Below are positions 1 to 9,223 of a stretch of DNA of 64,000 nucleotides, one piece after another. The notes under the pieces were generated by a model. The model was not told where the DNA came from and did no database searches. It saw only the letters and a list, made by a program, of their open reading frames with translations. Source of the stretch: Ensifer adhaerens. GTDB lineage: Bacteria; Pseudomonadota; Alphaproteobacteria; Rhizobiales; Rhizobiaceae. The stretch lies in the NCBI RefSeq assembly GCF_002940685.1, contig NZ_PNFP01000001.1:124001-188000 (forward strand), read 5' to 3'. The stretch's first letter is position 1; every line of letters starts with the position of its first letter. The position numbers and the translations under genes were made by a program.

Positions 1-1106
1 GTGCCCCAGAGCCAGCTGCCGCCGGCAATGCCGCCGAAGGTCATCGTCTGGTAGAGCGAAAGCGCCCGGCCGACGACCCAGCGTGGCGTCGAAAGCTGCA
101 CGGTGGTGTTGAACAGCGACAGCGCCAGCACCCAGCAGGCGCCGGAGACAAGCAGCGCGAGACAGCTCAGCCATGCATAGGTGCTCCAGGCCGTGATCGC
201 GGCGCTGGCGGCAAAGCCGGTAAAGGCGATGCGCACGATCGCCTCGCTCGAAAGCTTCTCGCGCAGGCGGGCGGAGAGCAGCGCCCCACCGATCGCGCCA
301 AGGCCGAAGGCGCCGAGCATCAGGCCGTAGGTGAGCGGCCCGCCCTTCACGAGATCGCGGGCGACGAGTGGCAGAAGGGCGAGGATCGCGCTTGCCGAGA
401 GGCCGAAGAGGAAGCCGCGCAGCAGTACCTTGCCGATGTTGGGCGACATCGCGACATAACGAAGACCGGCCGAAATGGCGCGGCCCAGCGTCTCGCGCGG
501 CAGCGTGCTTGTCGGCACCTCGCGCCGCCAGCGCACCAGTGCAAAGAGAATGGCGAAATAGCTGAGCGTGTTGGCGAAGAAGGCAGCCGCAGCCCCCAGC
601 GCCGCAACGATCGCGCCGCCGATCGCCGGGCCGACGCTGCGGGTGATGTTGAAACCCATGCTGTTGAGCGCCACGGCCGCCGGCAGGTCGTCGCGCGGAA
701 CCATGTCGCCGACCGAGGCCTGCCAGGACGGATTGTTGAGCGCCGTGCCGCAGCCGATGAGGAAGGTAAAGAGCAGGAGCAGCCAGGGGGTGATCAACCC
801 GACATAGGCGCAGATCGTCAGAAGCGCCGAGACGAAGAGCATGAAACACTGGGCCACCAGCATGATCCGCCGCCGGTCGAAATTGTCGGCAAGCGCGCCG
901 GAGACCAGCGAGAAGAGCATGATCGGCAGCGAGGTCGAGGCCTGCACCAGCGCCACCATGTTCGCCGATGAGGAAATCGAGGTCATCAGCCAGGCGGCGC
1001 CGACCGATTGGATGAGGCCGCCGAAATTGGAGGCGAGGCTCGCGATCCAGATCGTGCGGAAGATGTCGTGCTTGAAGGGGGCAAGCGGCGAAATACGGGT
1101 TGGCAC
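1..1106 (-). CDS. MFS exporter, 3' end cut by window edge
   Basis: An open frame on the minus strand begins at a GTG (1106) behind a GA-rich GAGAGAAGACGAG stretch and runs off the left edge without a stop. The N-terminal part reads as a major facilitator with a start like FRTIWIASLASNFGG and the loop DNFDRRRIM between helices 2 and 3, typical of the MFS_3/EntS-like exporter family. Several hydrophobic helices follow. In this family such proteins export small molecules (siderophores, drugs) by proton antiport in the inner membrane; the substrate cannot be told here. It is divergent from rimP. About 368 residues are visible, so most of the protein is present. Confidence 0.8.
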   Translation of the reverse strand, partial: MPTRISPLAPFKHDIFRTIWIASLASNFGGLIQSVGAAWLMTSISSSANMVALVQASTSLPIMLFSLVSGALADNFDRRRIMLVAQCFMLFVSALLTICAYVGLITPWLLLLFTFLIGCGTALNNPSWQASVGDMVPRDDLPAAVALNSMGFNITRSVGPAIGGAIVAALGAAAAFFANTLSYFAILFALVRWRREVPTSTLPRETLGRAISAGLRYVAMSPNIGKVLLRGFLFGLSASAILALLPLVARDLVKGGPLTYGLMLGAFGLGAIGGALLSARLREKLSSEAIVRIAFTGFAASAAITAWSTYAWLSCLALLVSGACWVLALSLFNTTVQLSTPRWVVGRALSLYQTMTFGGIAGGSWLWG

Positions 1107-1262
1107 CTCGTCTTCTCTCTTCGTTCTTGATTGTCGTCTCGAAGCGGTTCGTTTCCTGTTATAGGCCTGAGAACGCGAAGTGCCACCCGCTGAAACTGAC
1201 CTTGTCGGTGAAGATGCTCGCCGGCGTGTCGTCCGCCCGTTCGCGCCGGGCGGCCCAATGCC

Positions 1263-1290
1263 TTGCAATTTGCGGCGATGGGGCGTATAT
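1263..1290 (+). promoter_or_regulatory. Putative sigma-70 promoter for rimP-nusA-infB operon
   Basis: TTGCAA (1263-1268) and GTATAT (1285-1290) are separated by 16 bases and lie about 90 bases before rimP. Position and spacing fit a housekeeping promoter; the match is imperfect and no start site has been mapped. Confidence 0.35.
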
Positions 1291-1319
1291 GAGCCTCAAA
1301 TTCTTGATCGGTAGATGAA

Positions 1320-1351
1320 GAGTGGGCCCGTCAGGACCCGCTCTTTTTTAT
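1320..1351 (+). promoter_or_regulatory. Leader hairpin plus T-run before rimP
   Basis: GAGTGGG and CCCGCTC form a 7-pair stem (one G-U) around a ten-base loop, directly followed by seven T. It has the form of an intrinsic terminator but sits between the putative promoter and rimP, so it may act as an attenuator, possibly responsive to NusA. That role is inference. Confidence 0.45.
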
Positions 1352-1378
1352 TAGCCGGTCCGATGAGGAGATGATCGT

Positions 1379-1999
1379 TTGTCCGATACGACAACGGCTG
1401 AAAATGCAATTGAACCGCGCCTGATCACCGAAACCGGCCTCGACCAGCGCATTGCCGATATCATCGAGCCCGTGATCGTGCCGATGGGTTACCAGCTCGT
1501 GCGCGTGCGCATGTCCGGCCAGAACGGCCTGACGCTGCAGATCATGGCCGAGCGCACCGACGGCACCATGACCGTCGAGGACTGCGAAGAGATCTCCAAG
1601 GCCATTTCGCCGGTACTCGATGTGGAAGATCCGGTCGACAAGGCGTATCATCTCGAAGTGTCGTCGCCGGGCATCGACCGCCCGATGGTGCGCAAGTCCG
1701 ATTTCTTCCGCTGGCAGGGCCACCTGCTGAAATGCGAGACGTCGGTCCTGGTCGACAGCCGCAAGCGGTTCCGCGGCAAGATCGTTTCCGTCGACGACGA
1801 CGGTTTCCGGCTCGAGCGCGACCAGGTTGCCTATGGCGAGGAACCCGTCGTCGTGATCCCGTTCACCACGCTTTCCGAAGCGCGGCTGATCCTGACCGAC
1901 GAGCTGATCCGCGATGCGCTGACGGCCGACAAGAAGGCCAAGGCTGCGCGCGCCGCGAACGAAAATTTCGAAGACGAAGATTCACCTATTGAGGAATAA
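1379..1999 (+). CDS. rimP: Ribosome maturation factor RimP
   Basis: RimP assists late assembly of the 30S subunit in the cytoplasm. The 206-residue product has the usual two-domain layout: an N-terminal alpha/beta domain containing [19 protein letters not shown] and a C-terminal SH3-like beta domain after the signature [13 protein letters not shown] (about residues 97-109). The start is TTG at 1379 with GAGGAG 8 bases upstream; the ATG at 1371 touches this Shine-Dalgarno and is out of frame. The C-terminus carries an acidic extension ([12 protein letters not shown]). It heads the conserved rimP-nusA-infB operon. Confidence 0.95.
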   Translation: MSDTTTAENAIEPRLITETGLDQRIADIIEPVIVPMGYQLVRVRMSGQNGLTLQIMAERTDGTMTVEDCEEISKAISPVLDVEDPVDKAYHLEVSSPGIDRPMVRKSDFFRWQGHLLKCETSVLVDSRKRFRGKIVSVDDDGFRLERDQVAYGEEPVVVIPFTTLSEARLILTDELIRDALTADKKAKAARAANENFEDEDSPIEE

Positions 2000-2044
2000 G
2001 CCGGGCGGTGCGTGAAGCCCCCTGCAACCCAACGGAGACAAGAC

Positions 2045-3664
2045 ATGGCAGTCAGTGCTAACCGGCTCGAGCTTCTGCAGATCGCGGATGCCGTCGCGCG
2101 CGAAAAGGTGATCGACCGCGAAATCGTCCTGGCCGCGATGGCCGACGCGATTCAGAAGGCCGCCCGCTCGCGCTATGGGTCGGAATCGAACATCCGCGCC
2201 GACATCAACTCCAAGACCGGTGAGATCCGCCTGCAGCGTCTTCTGGAAGTGGTCGAGAAGGCTGACGATTATTCCACGCAGATCCCGCTCGAGCTCGCTC
2301 GCGATCGCAACCCGGACGCCAAGCTCGGCGACTTCATCGCCGACCCGCTGCCGCCGATGGACTTCGGCCGCATCGCCGCCCAGTCGGCCAAGCAGGTCAT
2401 CGTGCAGAAGGTGCGTGAAGCCGAGCGCGACCGCCAGTTCGACGAGTTCAAGGATCGCGTCGGCGAAATCGTCAACGGCACGGTCAAGCGCGTCGAATAC
2501 GGCAACGTCATCGTCGACCTCGGCCGTGGCGAAGGCATCATCCGTCGCGACGAGATGATCCCGCGCGAAAACATGCGCTACGGCGACCGCGTCCGCGCCT
2601 TCGTCTACGACGTTCGCCGCGAGCAGCGCGGCCCGCAGATCTTCCTGTCGCGTACCCATCCGCAGTTCATGGTGAAGCTCTTCACCATGGAAGTGCCTGA
2701 GATCTACGACGGCATCATCCAGATCAAGTCGGTTGCCCGCGACCCGGGTTCGCGCGCCAAGATTGCCGTTGTCTCGAACGATAGCTCGATCGATCCGGTC
2801 GGCGCCTGCGTCGGTATGCGCGGTTCGCGCGTCCAGGCCGTCGTCGGCGAACTTCAGGGCGAAAAGATCGACATCATTCCGTGGTCGCAGGATCCGGCAT
2901 CGTTCATCGTCAACGCGCTGCAGCCGGCCGAAGTCGCCAAGGTCGTTCTCGACGAGGATGCGGAACGCATCGAAGTGGTCGTTCCGGACGAGCAGCTGTC
3001 GCTTGCCATCGGCCGCCGCGGCCAGAACGTTCGCCTTGCTTCGCAGCTGACCGGCTGGGATATCGACATCTTGACCGAGCAGGAAGAGAGCGAGCGTCGC
3101 CAGAAGGAATTCACCGAGCGCACCAACCTGTTCATGGACGCGCTCGACGTCGACGAGATGGTCGGCCAGGTTCTGGCTTCCGAAGGCTTTGCCGCCGTCG
3201 AGGAGCTTGCCTATGTCGATCTCGACGAGATTTCGTCGATCGACGGCTTCGACGAGGAGACCGCCAACGAAATCCAGACCCGCGCCCGCGAGTACCTGGA
3301 CCGGATCGAGGCGGAAATGGATGCCAAGCGCAAGGAACTCGGCGTCGCCGACGAACTGCGTTCGATCGATGGCCTGACGAGCCAGATGCTCGTTGCGCTC
3401 GGCGAAGAAGGCATCAAGACGGTCGAGGACTTTGCCGGTTGCGCCGCTGACGATCTGGTCGGCTGGAGCGAGCGCAAGGACGGCGAGACCAAGCGTTTCG
3501 AAGGCACCTTCTCCAAGCTCGACGTCTCGCGCGCCGAAGCTGAAGCCATGATCGTTCAGGCCCGCCTTGCTGCCGGCTGGATCACGGAAGAGGACCTGGC
3601 GAGCGAAGAGGTCGAAGGCGAAGAGCCGATCGACGTTGCCGAAGGCGCCGAGCAGGACGCTTAA
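2045..3664 (+). CDS. nusA: Transcription termination/antitermination factor NusA
   Basis: NusA binds RNA polymerase and nascent RNA and modulates pausing, termination and antitermination. In order the 539-residue protein shows the N-terminal polymerase-binding domain, an S1 domain near residues 135-200 ([16 protein letters not shown]), two KH domains ([12 protein letters not shown] and [13 protein letters not shown]), and two C-terminal helix-hairpin-helix repeats (around [12 protein letters not shown] and [10 protein letters not shown]), ending in an acidic tail. ATG 2045 is chosen over an upstream in-frame ATG at 2012 because ACGGAGACAAGAC precedes it and [18 protein letters not shown] is the family N-terminus. 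It lies 45 bases after rimP. Confidence 0.97.
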   Translation: MAVSANRLELLQIADAVAREKVIDREIVLAAMADAIQKAARSRYGSESNIRADINSKTGEIRLQRLLEVVEKADDYSTQIPLELARDRNPDAKLGDFIADPLPPMDFGRIAAQSAKQVIVQKVREAERDRQFDEFKDRVGEIVNGTVKRVEYGNVIVDLGRGEGIIRRDEMIPRENMRYGDRVRAFVYDVRREQRGPQIFLSRTHPQFMVKLFTMEVPEIYDGIIQIKSVARDPGSRAKIAVVSNDSSIDPVGACVGMRGSRVQAVVGELQGEKIDIIPWSQDPASFIVNALQPAEVAKVVLDEDAERIEVVVPDEQLSLAIGRRGQNVRLASQLTGWDIDILTEQEESERRQKEFTERTNLFMDALDVDEMVGQVLASEGFAAVEELAYVDLDEISSIDGFDEETANEIQTRAREYLDRIEAEMDAKRKELGVADELRSIDGLTSQMLVALGEEGIKTVEDFAGCAADDLVGWSERKDGETKRFEGTFSKLDVSRAEAEAMIVQARLAAGWITEEDLASEEVEGEEPIDVAEGAEQDA

Positions 3665-3669
3665 GGGCG

Positions 3670-4377
3670 ATGACCGTCTCTGATGATGCCGACAGCCTGC
3701 CTTCGGACGTTCTTCCCCTGGACGGGGGTCCGAAGGATCGCAGCGGCAGCACGCGGACCTGCATCGTCACCCGCGAAAGCGGTTCGCCCGACGAGTTGAT
3801 CCGCTTCGTGGCCGGTCCTGACGGCAGGGTCGTTCCCGATCTGAAGCGTCAGCTTCCGGGGCGCGGCTGCTGGGTGAAGGCCGAGCGGGCGCTGATCGAG
3901 AAGGCGGTGGCGAAGAAGTTCTTCGCCCGCGCACTCAAGGCGGACGTCAAGGCCGACGCGACGCTCGCCGACGATGTCGACCGGCTGCTTTGCGAGCAGC
4001 TGGCCGGAATGATGAACATGGCGCGCAAGGCGGCCCAGTTCATCTCCGGCGCGACGAAGACGGAGCAGGCCGTGCGCGGTCTTGCAGCGCTTGCCGTGTT
4101 CCACGCGGCCGATGCTGCCGCCGATGGCGTGCGCAAGATAGACCAGGCCCGCAAGGCGATGAGCTTCGTGGCCGACGACGAAACGGAAATACCTTCGTTC
4201 CGTCCCTTCACCGGGGCGGAAATGGAGGGCCTTTTAGGAAGTAATGCTTTTATCCATGCCGCAGCGCTTGCAGGGCAGGCGGGTGAGGGTGTAGTGAAGC
4301 GCGCAATCATGCTCGAAAAGTACCGAGGATCCGTCCCGGTCCGGGCCGAAGGCGGCGCTGGCAAGCCACAGCAATGA
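3670..4377 (+). CDS. YlxR/RnpM-type RNA-binding protein with L7Ae-like C-terminal domain
   Basis: The N-terminal part (about residues 25-100) is a YlxR (DUF448) domain with RTCIVTRE, LIRFVAGPDG, PGRGCWV and the KKFFARAL helix. The second half (GMMNMARKAAQFISGATKTEQAV) resembles an L7Ae-like RNA-binding domain, a fusion common in alphaproteobacteria, where Firmicutes carry two separate genes (ylxR and ylxQ) at this same place. It starts 5 bases after the nusA stop, so it is co-translated with nusA and probably serves RNA handling during ribosome or RNase P function. That last role is taken from work on Bacillus RnpM and is inference here. 235 residues. Confidence 0.85.
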   Translation: MTVSDDADSLPSDVLPLDGGPKDRSGSTRTCIVTRESGSPDELIRFVAGPDGRVVPDLKRQLPGRGCWVKAERALIEKAVAKKFFARALKADVKADATLADDVDRLLCEQLAGMMNMARKAAQFISGATKTEQAVRGLAALAVFHAADAAADGVRKIDQARKAMSFVADDETEIPSFRPFTGAEMEGLLGSNAFIHAAALAGQAGEGVVKRAIMLEKYRGSVPVRAEGGAGKPQQ

Positions 4378-4482
4378 CGCGCGTCACCGGCAAATGCCGG
4401 CATCGCGGGTGTTGCTTGAGACAAATTGGAAGACGGGGTCGGGTGATACGCATCCGGGCCTGATCGCTAGGAACGGAACGGA

Positions 4483-7155
4483 ATGACCGACGACAAAGAC
4501 GACAAGACCATCAGCGTAGCAGGCAAGAAGACGCTGACCCTGAAGCCCCATGGGGTTCAGCAGGGAACGGTGCGTCAGGACATGGGCCGCGGCCGCACCA
4601 AGGCGGTCGTGGTCGAGACCAGGAAGCGCCCGACCTCTTTCACCCGACACAAGGATGAGCGGCCGATCACGCCCGTGAGCGCGGCTCCGGCTGCACGTCC
4701 GGCCGAGCAGCGCCCGCCGCAGCCTTCGGGCCGTCCGGCGCCGCAGCCGCAGGTCCATCAGCCGCGCCAGGAGCAGAACCGTCCGCGTGGCGTTGTCCTG
4801 AATGACCTGTCCGCCAGCGAGATGGACGCCCGTCGTCGTGCCCTGGCGGAAGCTCAGATCCGTGACGCCGAGGAAGCCAAGCGCCGCGCCGAAGACGAAG
4901 CCCGTCGCCAGCGCGAGGAGGCAGAACGCGTCGTTCGCGAAAAGGAAGAGGCGGCACGCCGCGCTGCTGAAGAAGCAGCGCAGGCCGCTTCCGAGAAGGC
5001 GGCCGCGCCGGTTGAGGAACGCGCCCCCGTGGCTGCAGCGCCCGCTGCCGCCGTCGAGCGTCGCCCCGACAATCGTCCGCAGTCGCCGCGTCCGGCGGCA
5101 CCCGCTGCCGCGCCGCAGGCGCCTGCCGGTGCTGCCGCCCGTGGCCGCCGTGGCGAGGAAGACGACGATCGCGGTTCGCGCAGCAATGCGACCCCGGCGC
5201 GCGGCAAGGTCGTGCGTCCCGAGCCTGCCAAGGTTCCGGCCCGCCCGAAGGGCGACGACGGTCGTCGCCAGGGCAAGCTGACGCTCAGCACCGCAGGCGA
5301 CGAGGATGCCGGCCAGCGCGCCCGTTCGCTGTCGGCCATGCGTCGCCGCCAGGAGAAGTTCAAGCGCAGCCAGATGCAGGAAACCCGCGAGAAGATTTCC
5401 CGCGAAGTCATTCTGCCTGAGACCATCACCATTCAGGAACTGTCGCAGCGCATGTCCGAACGTGCCGTTGACGTCATCAAGTACCTGATGAAGGAAGGCC
5501 AGATGATGAAGCCGGGCGATCTGATCGACGCCGACATGGCAGAACTCATCGCCGGCGAGTTCGGCCACACGGTCAAGCGCGTTTCGGAATCCGACGTCGA
5601 AGAGGGCATCTTCAACGTTTCGGACTCGGAAGAGGAAATGCTGCCGCGTCCGCCGATCGTTACGATCATGGGTCACGTCGACCACGGCAAGACCTCGCTG
5701 CTCGATGCGATCCGCCATGCCAACGTGGTGGCCGGCGAAGCCGGTGGCATCACCCAGCACATCGGCGCCTATCAGGTCGAGCAGAACGGCAACAAGATCA
5801 CCTTCATCGACACCCCCGGCCACGCGGCGTTCACCGCCATGCGTGCTCGCGGCGCCCAGGCGACCGACATCGCGATCCTGGTGGTTGCGGCTGACGACAG
5901 CGTGATGCCGCAGACGATCGAATCGATCAACCACGCCAAGGCGGCGGGTGTTCCGATCATCGTTGCGATCAACAAGGTCGACAAGCCGACGGCCAACCCG
6001 CAGAAGGTTCGCACCGAACTGCTGCAGCACGAAGTCTTCGTCGAATCCATGGGCGGTGAAGTCCTCGACGTGGAAGTGTCCGCCAAGAACGGCACCAACC
6101 TCGATAAGCTGCTCGAAGCGATCCTGCTTCAGTCGGAAATCCTCGACCTCAGGGCCAATCCGAACCGGACGGCCGAAGGTACGGTTGTCGAAGCCGAGCT
6201 CGACCGTGGCCGCGGTGCGGTTGCGACCGTGCTTGTCCAGAAGGGCACGCTGCGTCCGGGCCAGATCATCGTCGCCGGTGATCAGTGGGGCCGTGTGCGC
6301 GCGCTCGTCAACGATAAGGGCGAACACGTCAAGGAAGCCGGTCCGTCCATGCCGGTCGAGGTCCTCGGCCTTTCGGGCACGCCGGCTGCAGGCGACAAGT
6401 TCGCCGTCGTCGAAAACGAAAGCCGTGCTCGCGAGATCTCCGAATATCGCCAGCGTCTCGCCCGCGAGAAGCAGGTTGCCCGTCAGTCCGGCTCGCGCGG
6501 CTCGCTCGAGCAGATGATGACCCAGCTCCAGACCTCCGGTCTCAAGGAGTTCCCGCTGGTCATCAAGGGCGACGTGCAGGGTTCGATCGAAGCGATCGCC
6601 GGTGCCCTCGACAAGCTCGGAACCGACGAAGTGCGTGCGCGCATCGTGCATTCGGGTGCCGGTGGTATCACCGAGTCCGACATCTCGCTCGCCGAAGCGT
6701 CGAACGCCGCGATCATCGGCTTCAACGTCCGCGCAAACTCGCAGGCCCGTTCGGCCGCCGAGCGTGCCGGCATCGAGATCCGCTACTACAACATCATCTA
6801 CGATCTGGTGGATGACGTGAAGGCGGCGATGTCGGGTCTGCTCTCGCCGGAGCGCCGCGAAACCTTCCTCGGCAACGCCGAGATCCTGGAGGTGTTCAAC
6901 ATCACCAAGGTCGGCAAGGTCGCGGGTTGCCGCGTCACCGAAGGCAAGGTCGAGCGTGGCGTCGGCGTCCGTCTGGTTCGCGACAACGTCGTTATCCACG
7001 AAGGCAAGCTCAAGACCCTCAAGCGCTTCAAGGACGAAGTCTCGGAAGTCAACGTCGGTCAGGAATGCGGCATGGCCTTCGAGAATTACGAAGACATCCG
7101 CGCCGGCGATACGATCGAGTGCTTCCGCGTCGAGCACATCACGCGGACGCTTTAA
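4483..7155 (+). CDS. infB: Translation initiation factor IF-2
   Basis: IF-2 is the GTPase that brings initiator tRNA to the 30S subunit and promotes subunit joining. The 890-residue protein begins with an IF2-associated segment ([18 protein letters not shown]), then a long Ala/Pro/Arg and charged coiled region to about residue 300 that is typical of alphaproteobacteria. The G domain follows with G1 GHVDHGKTS (near residue 397), G2 [11 protein letters not shown]3 DTPGHAAF and G4 NKVDK, and then domains II, III and IV to the conserved end. It ends in TAA sharing its last A with the ATG of the next gene. Confidence 0.98.
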   Translation: MTDDKDDKTISVAGKKTLTLKPHGVQQGTVRQDMGRGRTKAVVVETRKRPTSFTRHKDERPITPVSAAPAARPAEQRPPQPSGRPAPQPQVHQPRQEQNRPRGVVLNDLSASEMDARRRALAEAQIRDAEEAKRRAEDEARRQREEAERVVREKEEAARRAAEEAAQAASEKAAAPVEERAPVAAAPAAAVERRPDNRPQSPRPAAPAAAPQAPAGAAARGRRGEEDDDRGSRSNATPARGKVVRPEPAKVPARPKGDDGRRQGKLTLSTAGDEDAGQRARSLSAMRRRQEKFKRSQMQETREKISREVILPETITIQELSQRMSERAVDVIKYLMKEGQMMKPGDLIDADMAELIAGEFGHTVKRVSESDVEEGIFNVSDSEEEMLPRPPIVTIMGHVDHGKTSLLDAIRHANVVAGEAGGITQHIGAYQVEQNGNKITFIDTPGHAAFTAMRARGAQATDIAILVVAADDSVMPQTIESINHAKAAGVPIIVAINKVDKPTANPQKVRTELLQHEVFVESMGGEVLDVEVSAKNGTNLDKLLEAILLQSEILDLRANPNRTAEGTVVEAELDRGRGAVATVLVQKGTLRPGQIIVAGDQWGRVRALVNDKGEHVKEAGPSMPVEVLGLSGTPAAGDKFAVVENESRAREISEYRQRLAREKQVARQSGSRGSLEQMMTQLQTSGLKEFPLVIKGDVQGSIEAIAGALDKLGTDEVRARIVHSGAGGITESDISLAEASNAAIIGFNVRANSQARSAAERAGIEIRYYNIIYDLVDDVKAAMSGLLSPERRETFLGNAEILEVFNITKVGKVAGCRVTEGKVERGVGVRLVRDNVVIHEGKLKTLKRFKDEVSEVNVGQECGMAFENYEDIRAGDTIECFRVEHITRTL

Positions 7156-7607
7156 TGGGGCTGAAAGCCCGGCAAATCTGCACAACGGCGGCCTTGGCCG
7201 CTGTTGTGTCGTTTTGGTGGGAGCCGGCCTTTGCGGAAGTCTGCGACAAGATCTATCCCGGATGGGATGGGCGGGAATTCTCAGTTTTCAACGAGGCGGC
7301 CGCGTTTCTGACCAACTGGGTCGGCCTGGCGGCGCTTTTCTGTCTGGCGATCGGCTCGACGGTCTTGCGCCTGCGGGCGCTGCTTTGGGTCGGGAGCCTT
7401 CTCGGCGGTCTCCTCTTGCTGATGGCCGTCACATCCTGGGGAGATGCCGGGCACCAGGTATGGCAGTCCGCCATCAAAGAGGGTTGCGCTCACCCGCAGT
7501 TCGAGTTGATCCATCTGCTGTCTGCGTCGGTGTTGACCGCTATGGGCGTTCTCCTGGGCCTGCGTCAAAGAAGGCGGGCACGGTCAATTGGGACTACCCG
7601 CGCCTGA
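7155..7607 (+). CDS. Small inner-membrane protein, unrecognised, between infB and rbfA
   Basis: I do not recognise this family. The ATG at 7155 uses the last A of the infB stop (TAATG), a strong sign of translational coupling. The 150-residue product starts with a hydrophobic signal-like segment ending around PAFAEVCDKIYPGWDG. Three further hydrophobic stretches follow (WVGLAALFCLAIGSTVL, LLWVGSLLGGLLLLMAV, LIHLLSASVLTAMGVLLGL) and then a basic C-terminus QRRRARSIGTTRA. Two Cys, after the signal and in KEGCAHPQ, could pair in the periplasm. It is not a usual member of the infB-rbfA operon. Confidence 0.75.
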   Translation: MGLKARQICTTAALAAVVSFWWEPAFAEVCDKIYPGWDGREFSVFNEAAAFLTNWVGLAALFCLAIGSTVLRLRALLWVGSLLGGLLLLMAVTSWGDAGHQVWQSAIKEGCAHPQFELIHLLSASVLTAMGVLLGLRQRRRARSIGTTRA

Positions 7608-7646
7608 GGCACGGATGATAACTACGTTAAAGAGTAAAACGGTTTG

Positions 7647-7667
7647 CTGCGCCTGGAGCGGGCGCAG
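7647..7667 (+). repeat. Hairpin in infB-rbfA gap
   Basis: CTGCGCC and GGCGCAG form a perfect 7-pair stem around seven bases, just before rbfA. No T-run follows, so it is more likely a processing or stability element than a terminator. Confidence 0.4.
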
Positions 7668-7688
7668 AACCTTGGAAAGTCAACGACC

Positions 7689-8096
7689 ATGAGCAAAGCT
7701 ACATCCTCGGCCCCTTCCCAGCGCATGCTGCGCGTCGGTGAGCAGGTGCGCGCTGCGATCACCCAGGTTCTGCAACGTGGCGAGGTCCGCGACCCCGTGA
7801 TCGAGAAGACCGTCATCGCGATCTCGGAAGTGCGCATGTCGCCGGACCTCAAGATCGCCACGGCCTATGTCACGCCACTCGGCGTGCCCAACCATGCCGA
7901 GGTCATCGAGGCGCTGAACCGCAATGCCAAGTACATTCGCGGCCGTCTCGGCCCGCAGCTTCGGCAGATGAAATACATGCCCGACGTTCGTTTCCGCGAC
8001 GATACGAGCTTCGACAACTACAAGAAGATCGATGAGCTGCTGCGCTCGCCGGAAGTCAGCCGCGATCTCGACCAGACCAGCGAAGACGAAGAATAG
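7689..8096 (+). CDS. rbfA: 30S ribosome-binding factor RbfA
   Basis: RbfA binds immature 30S subunits near helix 1 of 16S rRNA and is needed for 5' end maturation and cold growth. The 135-residue protein shows the family KH-like fold: [37 protein letters not shown] and [19 protein letters not shown], ending in an acidic tail. ATG 7689 is chosen over an upstream in-frame TTG at 7644 because GGAAAG stands in front and the family begins at this point. It is followed 8 bases later by truB. Confidence 0.96.
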   Translation: MSKATSSAPSQRMLRVGEQVRAAITQVLQRGEVRDPVIEKTVIAISEVRMSPDLKIATAYVTPLGVPNHAEVIEALNRNAKYIRGRLGPQLRQMKYMPDVRFRDDTSFDNYKKIDELLRSPEVSRDLDQTSEDEE

Positions 8097-8104
8097 TAGA
8101 TTTC

Positions 8105-9040
8105 ATGTCCAAACCGCGTAAGCCCAAGGGCCGCCCGATCTCGGGCTGGCTGATCCTCGACAAGCCGCTCGACTTCGGCTCCACCGAAGCCGTCTCGAAG
8201 ATCAAGTGGCTGTTCAAGGCCCAGAAGGCCGGTCACGCCGGCACGCTCGATCCACTGGCCTCCGGCATGCTGCCGATCGCGCTTGGCGATGCGACGAAGA
8301 CCGTCCCTTACGTCATGGACGGCCGCAAGATCTACGAATTCACCGTCGCCTGGGGCGAAGAACGCTCGACCGACGACCTCGAAGGCGAAGTCACCCATTC
8401 GTCGGCTGATCGGCCGAACGAAGAGGCGATCCGCGCGCTGCTGCCGAAATACACCGGCGTCATCAGCCAGGTGCCGCCGCAGTTCTCGGCGATCAAGATC
8501 GATGGCGAGCGCGCCTACGATCTCGCCCGCGACGGCGAGACGGTCGAAATCCCGGCCCGCGAGGTCGAGGTCCACCGGCTGACACTGCTTGGCGCGGCAC
8601 CCAACCTCGCCCATTTCGAGATCGAATGCGGCAAGGGCACCTATGTCCGGTCGATCGCCCGCGACATGGGCCGCGATCTCGGCTGTTTCGGTCACATCGC
8701 CTCGCTGCGCCGCACCTTCGTCGCGCCTTTCGGTGAAGAGGACATGGTGCCGCTTGCCGACCTGGTGGCCCTGGAAAAGATCGAGGACGACCAGGAGCGT
8801 CTGGCCGCACTTGACGCCTATCTGATCGAGACCGGCGAGGCGCTTTCCAACCTGCCGCACGTGCCTGTTAACGACGACCAGGCGCACCGCCTGAGAATGG
8901 GCAATCCCATCATCCTGCGCGGCCGCGACGCACCGCTGGCGACGCCCGAAGCCTATGCCACGGCGCGCGGCAAGCTGGTCGCGATCGGAGAGATCGCCGA
9001 GGGCGAGTTCCGCCCGAAGCGGGTTTTTGCCGGAAGCTAA
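8105..9040 (+). CDS. truB: tRNA pseudouridine(55) synthase TruB
   Basis: TruB makes pseudouridine-55 in the T-loop of all elongator tRNAs. The 311-residue protein starts with [17 protein letters not shown] and has the catalytic motif [22 protein letters not shown], in which the Asp of GTLDP is the nucleophile. The RNA-binding [20 protein letters not shown] and the late [12 protein letters not shown] and HIASLRRT motifs follow, then a C-terminal PUA-like domain to about residue 305. It sits 8 bases after rbfA in the conserved operon and probably is its last classic member. Confidence 0.97.
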   Translation: MSKPRKPKGRPISGWLILDKPLDFGSTEAVSKIKWLFKAQKAGHAGTLDPLASGMLPIALGDATKTVPYVMDGRKIYEFTVAWGEERSTDDLEGEVTHSSADRPNEEAIRALLPKYTGVISQVPPQFSAIKIDGERAYDLARDGETVEIPAREVEVHRLTLLGAAPNLAHFEIECGKGTYVRSIARDMGRDLGCFGHIASLRRTFVAPFGEEDMVPLADLVALEKIEDDQERLAALDAYLIETGEALSNLPHVPVNDDQAHRLRMGNPIILRGRDAPLATPEAYATARGKLVAIGEIAEGEFRPKRVFAGS

Positions 9041-9223
9041 CCGCCCGGAACCGTTTGCCTTTGCTCAATCCTTGACGCATGATCCCGGCATGGCTTCCCA
9101 GTCCATCCGAGGTGATTCCGTTTCCCTGTCGCGTTTCGTTGCCTTTTGGCGGTTGCGCCGCATGCGGTGGCGTGCGCCCAAGGCGTTCACGCCGCCGGCG
9201 GCAAACGGAAAAGGACGTTGCAG

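Noticed and set aside
4384-7185. 933-codon open frame antisense to infB
   Set aside because: It mirrors the codon phase of infB in GC-rich DNA; the product is a His/Asp/Leu-rich sequence without known motifs and infB is certain.
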